Assembly: GCA_948630815.1 (NCBI GenBank)
Contig: CAPIEU010000007.1
Span: 1-64,000 of the forward strand
Origin: an uncultured Clostridia bacterium
GTDB lineage: Bacteria > Bacillota > Clostridia > TANB77 > CAG-508
Direction of reading: 5' to 3'
Length of the DNA stretch: 64,000 bases
Shown: positions 37,479 to 46,345 of the stretch, piece by piece
How the letters are laid out: the number at the start of each line of letters is the position of its first letter
How positions within the stretch are numbered: the first letter of the stretch is position 1
Notes under the pieces: generated by a model
Database searches by the model: none
Told to the model about the DNA's origin: nothing
What the model saw: only the letters and a program-made list of their open reading frames with translations
Made by a program: the position numbers and the translations under genes

Positions 37479-38320
37479 TCATTTGTACCTCTTGTAATTT
37501 GTATATAATTTTTTCTACTGCTTCTTTTACTTGTTTTATAAATTTTGCGTTTTTATCTGTATCACTTACATTGTTTATTTTTAAAAATAAATCTGCAACA
37601 TTTCCTTCACTAGCTGCTTCAAAAAATAAAGTATTATATGGTATCACTGTTAGATTTTTTTTCATTTTAGTATATCTAGAAATATTTTTAATAGTATATT
37701 TTGATGTCTCATCAAATCTTCCTATATTTAATATCGTTTTATTTTTTCTTTGTTCATCCATTTCCTCTTTTAATTCTAGAAAATCATTTATCATATTAAT
37801 TTTCTGTTCTATGTTATAAACAATTACTTGTGACATATTTAATATTTGTTTTTCTAAATCTTTATCTAAGTTATTATTTAAATCTACTAATACAATATCG
37901 TAATATTTATCTGCAGTTTGTATAATTTCTTTATAAGATTCCATTGATTTCAAATATTCTTCTTTTCCCAATCTTATTTTAGGTTTTCTATATCCATATA
38001 AAACTTCTAGTCTATTTGTATAAATAATGTGTGTATAACTTGGTATTGCATCTTTAGTAATTTTTCCACTATTTGCAATTCTTGATAATCCCTCAATACC
38101 ATTGTCCATAGCAAAATCAGTAGTTTTTATTAATTTATTAATTATATTTTTATTTTTGTTTTGTGAGCCAAAGCATAATTCTAAAGTATCATCATATCCG
38201 TGTAGCAATAAGCAATATTTTATAATTATGCTCTATTGCCATACTAGCTGCAATTGAAACAATTGACATTGTTTGTCCTGTTTCCTTTTTTGCATTACTA
38301 TAAAATGTTATTATTGCCAT
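37471..38320 (-). CDS. CpaE/MinD-like protein with degenerate P-loop, read through a CGG +1 shift
   Basis: Skipping the C of CGG at 38198-38200 joins 40 N-terminal residues to the main frame as LLIATGYDDTLELCFG. The N-terminus MAIITFYSNAKKETGQTMSIVSIAASMA has the shape of a deviant Walker A loop (GGxGKT) but the key lysine-glycine arrangement is lost. Later, YYDIVLVDLNNNLD resembles the MinD Walker B. CpaE/TadZ proteins localise the Tad machine, often without ATPase activity. RBS AAGGAAG lies in the preceding gene's end. Second of two CpaE-like genes in tandem. Confidence 0.78.
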
Positions 38321-38325
38321 TTACT

Positions 38326-39032
38326 TTACACTTCCTTTTCTAATATCCTAAATGTTTTTCTTAGTTCTCCGCGAACTTATTTCATTTGCCATAATATCTT
38401 CTATTATATAGTATAAACTTTCTTTGTACTGAGAACTTAATTTTCTTATACTAATTCTTTCAACTCTTTGATTTTCTATTATTACACTTTGATCTCCATT
38501 TTCTAGTGGAAAATATACTACATAATCTTTATTCCAAATAACTTTTTTCCCTAATGATAAAAAGTTTAAATATTCATCATCTTCTTTTAGAATATCTTTT
38601 GAAAATAGTATTTTTGTTAAATTAATTGGTTCACTCATTCCACCTAATAATTCTAATCCTCTTTTTAATGAATATAAATCAAATGATGTTACAAAGTAAT
38701 TTTTTACAAATGTTTTTACACCATATTTTTCAAGTGCTTCTATATCATCTATATCAAATAGTGCAATATCATATTCAAATTCTGTGTCTGTTTGAATTCC
38801 TAGGTATTTTTTCATTTCTTCATAGCTTTCAAATCCAACAGAAACATCTATACTTTCAAATTCAGTAATATATGATTTTGCAGGATTTATAGTTGGTACT
38901 ATGTATCTTGTTTTACCGAGTAGAAGTTGCGTCTATAACTAATACTTTTTTGCCTAATACTGTTAAAATTTTAGCTATATATATTATTAAATCAGTTTTA
39001 TCATACGCTCCTATAAATCCTATCTTTTTCAT
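38326..39032 (-). CDS. CpaE-like receiver/ParA-like protein, read through two CGG +1 shifts
   Basis: The ATG at 39032 (AGGAGG upstream) gives MKKIGFIGAYDKTDLIIYIAK and, after skipping the C of CGG at 38916-38918, VIDATSTGKTRYIVP, which resembles an xDxx-STGKT nucleotide loop; unshifted, the frame stops at once. The second CGG, at 38369-38371, would change the end from SSRRTKKNI to SSGELRKTFRILEKEV; this site has no known motif to confirm it. The full protein would be 234 residues. With its neighbour it forms a tandem CpaE-like pair. Confidence 0.72.
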
Positions 39033-39047
39033 ATGTTCCTCCTAATA

Positions 39048-39944
39048 TTATTGTTCACTTGCATTTAACATATCTATATATTCTTTTCTTGATTCTTTTG
39101 AACTTGTTATTTCTTTTTCAACTCCTGCTTCTAAGTTTTGTTTTGCTTCATCTCTATATGTATTTAATTGATAATTTATATCATTTTCTCTTCTTGCTCT
39201 TATATCAGCTGTATATCTTTCAGCTAGAGCTCGTTTAGCTTCTTCTGTTATATTTCTATCAGAGTTTATTAAATTAATAACTTCTGCACTTGGCATATAA
39301 GTTGGTGTTGCACTAGTTTGATTTCCTGGTTCAACATATGTTGTTGCATATAGTTTTGCACCTGTCATTTTATAAGCTTCTACAATTGCATTACTCATTG
39401 ATACTATTTCTTCTTCATATAAGTTCATCCAAATAGTATCTTCTGTTATATTATTTATACGCTTTTTTGATATAACTATATAATCTTGACCATTTGATAA
39501 TCTTAATCTAATATCTACATATGCACCAATATCTAATTGTTGTGGTAAAACAATCATATTAAATTCTTGTTCTCTTAAATCATTTGTTATTTTTTCGTCT
39601 TCCTCAGTAACTAATGCAGTAGACAAAACAGTTCCTTTTGTTAAATTAAATTTTGATATTGTGTTTTCTGTTATATCAGCTATAGTTATATAGTCTGTTG
39701 GTACTACATCTTGTAATGCTTGTTTTTGAACTAACATTGACTTATCTATTTTTTCTCCAGATTTAACATCACTAGATAATACATAAACTGTTCTAGTATT
39801 TTGTTTATCTGTTTCTACTTGTTTTTTTAATTTAGTTAATTGTAAAAATAGGAAAACTATCACTATTGCTCCTATTAATAGACCTATAACAATACCTAAT
39901 AGTATTGAGTTTCTTGCTTTTTTTTGCATTGGATTTATTGCCAT
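39048..39944 (-). CDS. SAF-domain protein (CpaB/RcpC-like)
   Basis: A 298-residue membrane-anchored protein: basic N-terminus, membrane helix (SILLGIVIGLLIGAIVIVFLF), a coiled stretch, then the SAF domain (VLSSDVKSGEKIDKSMLVQKQALQDVVP ... NLTKGTVLSTALVTEE) as in CpaB/RcpC of Tad systems and in flagellar FlgA. The C-terminus is a long Glu/Arg-rich helix. First gene of the Tad-like locus in transcription order; CpaB proteins sit in the periplasm or wall and stabilise the secretion channel. Confidence 0.8.
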   Translation of the reverse strand: MAINPMQKKARNSILLGIVIGLLIGAIVIVFLFLQLTKLKKQVETDKQNTRTVYVLSSDVKSGEKIDKSMLVQKQALQDVVPTDYITIADITENTISKFNLTKGTVLSTALVTEEDEKITNDLREQEFNMIVLPQQLDIGAYVDIRLRLSNGQDYIVISKKRINNITEDTIWMNLYEEEIVSMSNAIVEAYKMTGAKLYATTYVEPGNQTSATPTYMPSAEVINLINSDRNITEEAKRALAERYTADIRARRENDINYQLNTYRDEAKQNLEAGVEKEITSSKESRKEYIDMLNASEQ

Positions 39945-40073
39945 GAAAATTCCTCCTTTAAAGTTTTACAAATTATCACTTTATAATTAATTCTACACCA
40001 ATTTATGTTTAAAAACAACATTTTCGGCTTCTTGTAATAGAAAAATAATTGAGTTGTAACACTGCTGTAATAA

Positions 40074-40960
40074 TTATTTTTCTATGTTATTTACATATTT
40101 TGTTATTGCTTCTGCAACACCGATTTTTATTATTATCACTCACAAATACATCTCCTATTTTATTTGCTGCTAACATACTTCCACCCATAGCAACACCAAG
40201 TCCTGCATTTTCTACCATTGTTTTATCATTTGCATTATCTCCAATTGCCATAACTTCTTCTTGTTTTATTCCCAATTTTTGTATTAAAAATTCTATTGCT
40301 GTCCACTTATTAGTATTTTGTTTTGTTATTTCCGTATAGAAATATTCAAGTGATATATCTTTACTTCCTTTTTTTATATTTTTTCTTGACATATGTTCAA
40401 TTTCTAATATATCAATTTTAGGTATCACTTTTAATTTTTTTAGAATACTTGAAAATATTACTTTATCGCTATCACATATTGTCATTTTTAAAACATTTAT
40501 ATTTGCATTTTCTTCTACATATTTATAAATATTTTCCACAATATTTATATTTGTTCTTTTCTCAATTGGTTTTTTACTGTTTTCGTTATCATAAAACAAA
40601 GCATTATAACTTAGTGTTTTTGTTAAAACACTATCTTCTGTATAAACATTATAGTAAATACTATTTTCTTCACATATTTTTATAATTTCTAAAACTTTTG
40701 ATTTTTCTAAAAATGCATCATATATAATTTTTTCTTTTTGCAAATCATAAATAAAAGTTCCATTTCCGCAAATAATATATTTATCTGCTCCAATTTCTTT
40801 TGCTAAACTTTTTACGGAATTTGGCATTCTTCCGTGATGCTAAAACAACAATCGTACCCTTTTTTACAGCTTTTTCAATTGCATATTTATTTTCCTCACT
40901 TACTTCCCCATAAGAATTAAGTAGTGTTCCATCTAAATCTATTGCAACTAATTTATACAT
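40074..40960 (-). CDS. Cof-type HAD phosphatase, read through two CGG +1 shifts
   Basis: A haloacid-dehalogenase-superfamily sugar/flavin phosphate hydrolase. Motif I is AIDLDGTLLN. Skipping the C of CGG at 40832-40834 gives VVLASGRMPNSVK, restoring motif II (T/S-G-R) of Cof phosphatases; skipping the C at 40120-40122 gives NNKNGVAEAITKYVNN, the usual Cof end after the GVAMGGS and motif III/IV block (KWTAIEFLIQKLGI, MAIGDNANDKTMVENAG). The total is 294 residues against about 270-290 in the family. Unshifted, motif I and the rest lie in separate frames. Confidence 0.93.
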
Positions 40961-41207
40961 ATTTTTCTCCTTTGTAGTTTATTCTTGCTTATTATATATA
41001 TCTTTTTCATTTTTTACAATAAATATAAAAATATTTTTTCATAAAATACATCTCAATGGTTTTTGTATAAAAGCCATTATCTACTAGCAATAAAAAAAGT
41101 AAAAATTTCCAGTTTAAAAATAGAATATATGTACATTATATATAACGTAGAAGCAAGAAATGTTTCTATATGTAAATGTAAAATATTTTGCAGGAGGTGA
41201 ACTAACA

Positions 41208-41414
41208 ATGGCATCAAACAACAGTAATATAAAAGCAGTTCCAGAAGCTATGGACGCTTTAGACAAATTCAAATATGAAGTAGCTAGCGAAGTAGGTGTA
41301 ACTTTAAAAGATGGTTACAACGGAAATATATCTGCTAGAGACGCTGGTAAAATCGGTGGTAACATGGTAAGAAAAATGATTCAACAAGCTGAAAACCATA
41401 TGATCGGTAAATAG
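41208..41414 (+). CDS. alpha/beta-type small acid-soluble spore protein
   Basis: A 68-residue DNA-protecting spore protein. FKYEVASEVGVTL holds the GPR protease cleavage motif and GKIGGNMVRKMIQQAE the second conserved box. AGGAGG lies nine bases before the ATG. CATTATA at 41134 would fit a SigG -10 box, but no good -35 is visible. Codon use is enriched in AAC, ATC and GGT, as expected for a highly expressed gene; several NNC GGN codon pairs are read without any shift. Confidence 0.96.
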   Translation: MASNNSNIKAVPEAMDALDKFKYEVASEVGVTLKDGYNGNISARDAGKIGGNMVRKMIQQAENHMIGK

Positions 41415-41481
41415 TTTTTTTATAAACTAGATTATTTTAACTTGGTAGGAATATATTTTTTGTTTTTTTACGTAGTAATAC

Positions 41482-41516
41482 ATAAAAAGGCAGGAAATGT
41501 ATTCCTGCCTTTTTAT
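41482..41516. terminator. SASP terminator
   Basis: ATAAAAAGGCAGGAA / TTCCTGCCTTTTTAT with a short loop. Its right arm (41501-41516) is repeated exactly at 42358-42373. Confidence 0.9.
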
Positions 41517-41613
41517 ATTATTATAAATTAAATTTTAATGTTTAATAACATAGAGGAATGAACTTATTAAAGTTTCATCCTCTATATTTGCTTCTACATA
41601 TTAGAATACAGAA

Positions 41614-42243
41614 TTATTGATAGTACTTTTCATAACGCACAATTAATGGCACAGCAACATCTAATCTTCCATTACTTTCAGTAAAACCCGTCGAAATATG
41701 TGTCGCAGAACAGTGCTCACTCTTTTTTGTATCATATTTTTCAGTATTACCTCCAATAAGTTTCCCATGTTCGCCTCTGACTGTTCTATACCACTCAGTG
41801 GTGTCTCTTTGGCTACAAACAGCTCTCCATGTTTCACCATTCTCAATTCTTTGAGACCATTCAAAAGCATGTTCAACCATATCAGCAGAGTGATCTCCAT
41901 ATGAACATGCTAACTCTTCAAGCTCTAAGTAATCTTTATAGCCCCATGTTTTATTAGGAATTAAAGTCTTAAAGTCTTTACCATATTTTTCCGGATACTC
42001 ATCTCTCATGGAAAATGCCCAAAGAATATATTTTCTTACTTCTTCTTCCTCTGTAGATGTTCGTTCCTCTTCGAAACGTTTTCGATTAATTGTTTTAGGC
42101 TTAACATCAAACCATATGTCTACCATCGGTTTTGGTATAGCTGTTTTTGTACTTTTCTTCTCTTCATCAAGATACTTTTTGATAATCTCTATAAGTTCCT
42201 CTTGTGAAAATTTCCGTCCTTCTACTATCAATTCTTCTTTCAT
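41614..42243 (-). CDS. 209-aa protein of unknown function, probably acquired; in-frame CGG at codon 10
   Basis: A soluble, charged, Trp/Glu-rich protein (IPKPMVDIWFDVKPKTINRKRF, WGYKDYLELEELACSYGDHSADMVEHAFEWSQRIENGETW). Codon use is clearly less AT-biased than the neighbours. It lies between two exact 16-base copies of ATTCCTGCCTTTTTAT, the terminator arm of the flanking SASP/hpf region, as if inserted there. CGG at 42214-42216 is codon 10 and must be read unshifted; skipping its C would lead to a stop eight codons on. No family is recognised; phage or plasmid origin is possible. Confidence 0.65.
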   Translation of the reverse strand: MKEELIVEGRKFSQEELIEIIKKYLDEEKKSTKTAIPKPMVDIWFDVKPKTINRKRFEEERTSTEEEEVRKYILWAFSMRDEYPEKYGKDFKTLIPNKTWGYKDYLELEELACSYGDHSADMVEHAFEWSQRIENGETWRAVCSQRDTTEWYRTVRGEHGKLIGGNTEKYDTKKSEHCSATHISTGFTESNGRLDVAVPLIVRYEKYYQ

Positions 42244-42357
42244 GACCTTTTTCCTCCTGTTTAATAATATTTGGAGTAATTCTCCATTATGTAAATAATA
42301 TCACATTTTTACGTAATTTGCAAATATAGCAAATTTAACTAAAAGGCTAAACTCTAA

Positions 42358-42373
42358 ATTCCTGCCTTTTTAT
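42358..42373. repeat. direct repeat of the SASP terminator arm
   Basis: ATTCCTGCCTTTTTAT, identical to 41501-41516. The two copies flank the 209-aa gene. Confidence 0.75.
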
Positions 42374-42379
42374 TATTCC

Positions 42380-42910
42380 TTACTCTGGTTCTACTATTCC
42401 ATAATTTTTAGAATTTTTTAATTTAAATACTACATTTACTTTATTTGTATCTACGTTTATAAATGTATAAAATATATCTTGTGGTTTTTCTTGTAACTTT
42501 AATATTGCATCTTCAATAGACATTGGTTTTGCTTCATAGTATAAAGTTTTTATAACTTCATTTTCTATTTCATGCGTAGGTCTCATATTTATAATTTCTT
42601 TTTGTTTTATTGAATCTTCTTTGTTTTGTTTTTCTCTTTTTGTTTTTATTTTTCTTATTTGTCCTTCTAATATGTCTATATCTTTATCAATTGCAGCATA
42701 TAAATCTTTATGTGCTGTTACAGCTTTATATGTATCTCCATCGTTATTTACAAAAATATCTGCTACTTGTTCATTTTTTTCGCATTTAAAACTTGCAGTT
42801 ACTTCAAAATCTTCTCCAAAATATTTTACTAATTTTTCTAATTTTTTTTCAACGTAATCTTTAATTGCATCTGTAGCTTTTAAGTCTTTTCCTGTAATTC
42901 TAATATTCAT
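42380..42910 (-). CDS. hpf: long-form ribosome hibernation promoting factor
   Basis: A 176-residue HPF that dimerises 70S ribosomes into inactive 100S. N-terminal domain MNIRITGKDLKATDAIKDYVEKKLEKLVKYFGEDF (residues 1-100) with beta-alpha HPF pattern; C-terminal dimerisation domain RPTHEIENEVIKTLYYEAKPMSIEDAILKLQ (about 118 on) ends YGIVEPE. Start at the ATG at 42910, with AAAGGAATGA upstream; the longer frame has no support. Confidence 0.95.
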   Translation of the reverse strand: MNIRITGKDLKATDAIKDYVEKKLEKLVKYFGEDFEVTASFKCEKNEQVADIFVNNDGDTYKAVTAHKDLYAAIDKDIDILEGQIRKIKTKREKQNKEDSIKQKEIINMRPTHEIENEVIKTLYYEAKPMSIEDAILKLQEKPQDIFYTFINVDTNKVNVVFKLKNSKNYGIVEPE

Positions 42911-43036
42911 AAAAATCATTCCTTTCTTACAAAAGTGAAGTTTCTTGTATTTTGTGGGCATACACGAGATCCCCCCTACATCTTCACTTTTCACACTTAA
43001 ATTATATACTATTTATATTTTTTTGCAAGTAATTTT

Positions 43037-43769
43037 TTAAAATATATCTTCTAATCTATATTCTTTTTCTAATTTTTGGTTTAAATATATTTTTGATATT
43101 ATTTCTAATTCTTTTATAATATTTCCTTTTACATTAAATGAAAACAATTTTTTAGCTGGTGCAAGTACTATATACTTTATAGCATCTATTGTTGATTTTG
43201 AAATTTCTATTACACTTTTATCTAGTTTTCCACAAATACCACATTTAAATCCACTATCCTTAAAACTAAAATATAAAATATCATCATCTTTCTTACATTC
43301 TTTACATCCGACCGAATACTTGGAGTAAATCCAAGTATGCACATAAGTCTCAATTTAAATATTGAGACTACTAAATCCATATTTTTATCTGTTTGGGATA
43401 TTGTATATAAAGTATTTAAGAATAACTGCAATATTTTATAACTATTTTCATTTTCATTAGTAACATCATATACTATTTTAGTAATATGAGTTGCATATTT
43501 TAATTTGTCTAAATCTGTTCTTAAATTGTAAAACATTTCTATAGTTTCACACGAATTTATATGATATGTACTAGTTCCTTGATATAGCATATATTCTCCA
43601 AAGCATAGTAACTGACTGCCAGCAAGAAGATTGCTTTTTGCTCTTCTTGCACCTTTAGCAGCACATGATATTTTCCCGAAGACCGTGGTGTTAGCATGGT
43701 AAGCATTTTGTCATAGTCCCCCATATTATTTTCCCCTATTATTATTCCATTTGTCTTGAATGTTCCCAT
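43037..43769 (-). CDS. recO: DNA repair protein RecO, read through four CGG +1 shifts
   Basis: RecO anneals single strands and loads RecA with RecR. Four CGG codons (43683-43685, 43676-43678, 43312-43314, 43308-43310) each need the C skipped. The first two give MLTPGLGKISCAAKGARRAKS, the conserved OB-fold end of RecO (LTPxLGK...KGARR). The last two give FTPSIGGCKECKK, leading into the C-terminal zinc finger (CKEC ... CGIC). The result is about 242 residues, the normal RecO length, from three fragments that each fail alone. The ATG at 43769 is chosen; 43784 is possible. Overlaps yqzL upstream. Confidence 0.95.
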
Positions 43770-43884
43770 CTTTTTCTTCACCATTTATAATATTTTTTTC
43801 TAAATTTTGTACTTCCATTAATTCTAAAAATGTATTAATATCTCCTGTATTTCTAAATGTATTCCAAGCTATTTGTTTTATCAT
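43726..43884 (-). CDS. yqzL: YqzL-like small protein
   Basis: A 52-residue frame with AGGAGG seven bases before its ATG: MIKQIAWNTFRNTGDINTFL then ELMEVQNLEKN. The W-x-x-F-x-x-TGDI-x-x-F/Y-L pattern and its place between era and recO match Bacillus YqzL. Its 3' end overlaps the start of recO by about 44 bases, suggesting translational coupling. Confidence 0.75.
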   Translation of the reverse strand: MIKQIAWNTFRNTGDINTFLELMEVQNLEKNIINGEEKDGNIQDKWNNNRGK

Positions 43885-43901
43885 AAAGCATCCTCCTTTT
43901 T

Positions 43902-43969
43902 TGAAGTTGGAAGTTTAAGGTTGGATGTTGGAATTCTTATTTTATTTTATATCCAATCTTAACTTCTAC
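43902..43969. repeat. GTTGGA-type repeat, copy C
   Basis: GAAGTTGGAAGTTTAAGGTT, then GGATGTTGGAATTC, with a partial complementary arm (ATATCCAATCTTAACTTC). It begins right at the yqzL ribosome binding site. Confidence 0.6.
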
Positions 43970-44014
43970 TTATTTATCTTTTGTGTTTTTTTATTTTTTT
44001 ATACATTGTTTTCA

Positions 44015-44089
44015 GTTTGAGGTTGGATGTTGGAATTTAAGAAAATTCTTCGAAGAAATTGCTTAAAATCAAACTTCCGACTTCTAACT
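44015..44089. repeat. palindromic GTTGGA-type repeat, copy D
   Basis: GAGGTTGGATGTTGGAATTT, a centre ATTCTTCGAAGAAAT and a complementary arm ending TTCCGACTTCTAAC. It abuts the era stop codon. Confidence 0.7.
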
Positions 44090-44989
44090 TCAAAATTTAA
44101 AGTTCTTCACAATGGAATCTTTTTCTTGCCAATCTTCATTTACTTTTACCCAAGTTTTCAAATTTATTTTTGTTCCAAGCATACGTTCTAAATCTTGTCT
44201 TGCATACATTCCAATTCTTTTTAACATATTTCCATTCTTACCTATTATTATTCCCTTATGAGAGTTTCTTAAACAATAAATTGTTGCTTCTATATCATAT
44301 ATTTCTTCTTTATTTTTTGTGCTTCTTAATTCCATTTTTTCTACCATAACATATAATCCATGTGGAACTTCATCATCTAACAATTTTAATGCTTTTTCTC
44401 TAATTGTTTCTTCTGCAAGCTGTCTTAATGTTTGGTCTGTATATTCATCTATGTCATAATATGCAGGTCCTTTTTTTAATAATTTTTCTATTTCTTTTAA
44501 TACACTTTCTGTTTTATCTTTCTTTAATGCTGAAATTGGTATAACTGCTTCAAAATGATACTCTTTTTTATATAAATCAATTAGTTTTAATAATGTTTCT
44601 CTTTTTACTAAATCTATTTTATTTATAATAAGTATTGTTTTCTTTTTGGCTTCTTTTATTTTATCTAATATTATTCTATCACCTTTTCCAATTTCAACAC
44701 TAGTTGCCTCTATTAAGAATAATACAACATCAACATCTGCAACACTACCAAATGCAGTGTCTATCATTGTATTTCCTAGTTTTGTTTTTGGTTTATGAAT
44801 TCCTGGTGTATCTATAAATATAATTTGCGAGTTTTCTCTATTTACAATTGCACGTATAGCTGTTCTTGTTGTTTGCGGTTTATTGGTCATAATTGCTACT
44901 TTCTCACCAACTAAAGAATTAATTAATGTAGATTTTCCCACATTTGTTCTTCCAATAATTGATACAAATCCTGATTTAAACTCTTCCAT
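44090..44989 (-). CDS. era: GTPase Era
   Basis: A 299-residue GTPase for 16S rRNA maturation and 30S assembly. G1 GRTNVGKSTL, G2 PQTTRTAIRA, G3 DTPGIHKPK, G4 NKIDLV and G5 SALK are all present, and the KH domain (RNSHKGIIIGKNGNMLKRIGMYARQDLERML) binds the 3' end of 16S rRNA. Complete and of normal length, with no CGG codon. It is followed by yqzL and recO, a common order in Firmicutes. Confidence 0.98.
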   Translation of the reverse strand: MEEFKSGFVSIIGRTNVGKSTLINSLVGEKVAIMTNKPQTTRTAIRAIVNRENSQIIFIDTPGIHKPKTKLGNTMIDTAFGSVADVDVVLFLIEATSVEIGKGDRIILDKIKEAKKKTILIINKIDLVKRETLLKLIDLYKKEYHFEAVIPISALKKDKTESVLKEIEKLLKKGPAYYDIDEYTDQTLRQLAEETIREKALKLLDDEVPHGLYVMVEKMELRSTKNKEEIYDIEATIYCLRNSHKGIIIGKNGNMLKRIGMYARQDLERMLGTKINLKTWVKVNEDWQEKDSIVKNFKF

Positions 44990-45217
44990 GTTTTACTTCC
45001 TTTTCATTATACATACTTAAATTTGCTAATTTTGTAGAATTTAGCAGATAATTTCTATTTTTTTTAGTCTTTTTTTACTTGACAAAATTATTATACCTTA
45101 ATTTGCTTAATTTTAAAAGGGGTTATTCATTTAAAATAAAATTAATCGTTACTGTGTAGCTATCTAGTATGTAGTAATAAATTTATGCTAATTACAACAT
45201 TGTTGGTCAGAACTGTA

Positions 45218-45257
45218 AAAGTCTCTAATTACATCCATTTTTGTAATTAGAGACTTT
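45218..45257 (-). terminator. terminator of the DUF3048 gene
   Basis: AAAGTCTCTAATTAC / GTAATTAGAGACTTT with a 10-nt loop, directly after the stop. The 270-bp gap to era (44990-45217) holds no other feature I can support. Confidence 0.85.
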
Positions 45258-45261
45258 CTTT

Positions 45262-46312
45262 TTATTCAACTACAACTTCTGCATCAATTGGACATATTTG
45301 TATAAATGTATTTCCATCATTTACATCTATAATATTTCCTGCTAAATCTTTATATATTGTTTTTTCTGTTCTTGAAGATTTACTTGCAACTATTTCAATT
45401 GCTTTTCCGTTTGTAATATAGTATCCTTTTTTATCTCCAATATTTTTTAATCCTTGTCTATCTTTATTTTCTACATCTTGTAATGTATAGTTTTGTGCAA
45501 ATGTTATTATTATATTTTTAGTACTAATAGTTTCTTTTGTATCCCAATCAGTTTGTTTTGTACCTCTTGCATATCTTTCATATTTTTTAGTTTCTGCATT
45601 GTATTTATATTCTACTGTATGCAATTTTGAATATGGAATTTTTACTGTATTTGCAATAGTTCCTTCTTCTAAATCAATTTCTTCCGCTTTATAATTTAAT
45701 ACACTTTTAGCATTTGAAGTTGTTCTATATCCTTTAGATGTTGCCATCTCTAATATCTTTTTTGTACTTGTTACTGCATTATGTGGTGATTTTTTATCTT
45801 TTACTCTCCAAAAATCTGTACTACTTTGTGTTATTCCATTTATATTATTTACTTTGTATGTTGATATATCAGATTCTGCTTGTGGACTCCAACCAAAGTG
45901 AACATATATTGCATCGTTTTCTAGTGCATAATCAAGGAAATAATGTCTTGAACTTCTTACTGGTCCTATTTTTTCTAAATCTTTTCCTTTAAAGCATGCC
46001 ATAAGTCTTGTTTCTCCACCCTCAACTATTATTTCATATACAAGATACGCTTCATTTAGTCCGTGCTTGTGGCCATGCTCCTTTATGGTTATCTATCATT
46101 ACTGCTATTGGTCTATCTACTCCATTATAAATATTTACTATTTTTACCTCTTCTTTTTCTTTTCCTTGTTCTGTACCTAATGAAATTATTCCATTAGACA
46201 TAGTCGCTCCATCAACTTTTCCATCTATTATTTTCATTGCAAGTAATATTCCTGCTACTGCAACAAGAAGTATTAATATAATTATTAAAAAAATTATTCC
46301 CTTATTCTTCAT
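45262..46312 (-). CDS. DUF3048 (YerB-like) extracytoplasmic protein, read through a CGG +1 shift
   Basis: Skipping the C of CGG at 46061-46063 joins 83 residues to the main frame as NHKGAWPQAGLNEAYLVYEIIVEGGETR, the family signature (RPxAVMIDNHxxAxPQxGLxxAdivyE). Unshifted, the protein stops three codons later. The N-terminus is a membrane anchor (GIIFLIIILILLVAVAGIL); the rest, with PVRSSRHYFLDYALENDAIYVHFGWSPQAE, is outside the membrane. YerB-type proteins are of unknown function. I prefer the ATG at 46312. Total about 349 residues. Confidence 0.9.
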
Positions 46313-46345
46313 TTTTACTATCATTCCTTTTTAATTATTATAACA

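Noticed and set aside
41041..41207. SigG promoter for the SASP gene
   Set aside because: CATTATA fits a -10 box but no GNATR-type -35 lies at the right spacing, so I did not call it as a feature.
43037..43784. recO as a decaying pseudogene
   Set aside because: The four breaks are identical in type and restore conserved motifs and a zinc finger; decay would give varied mutations.
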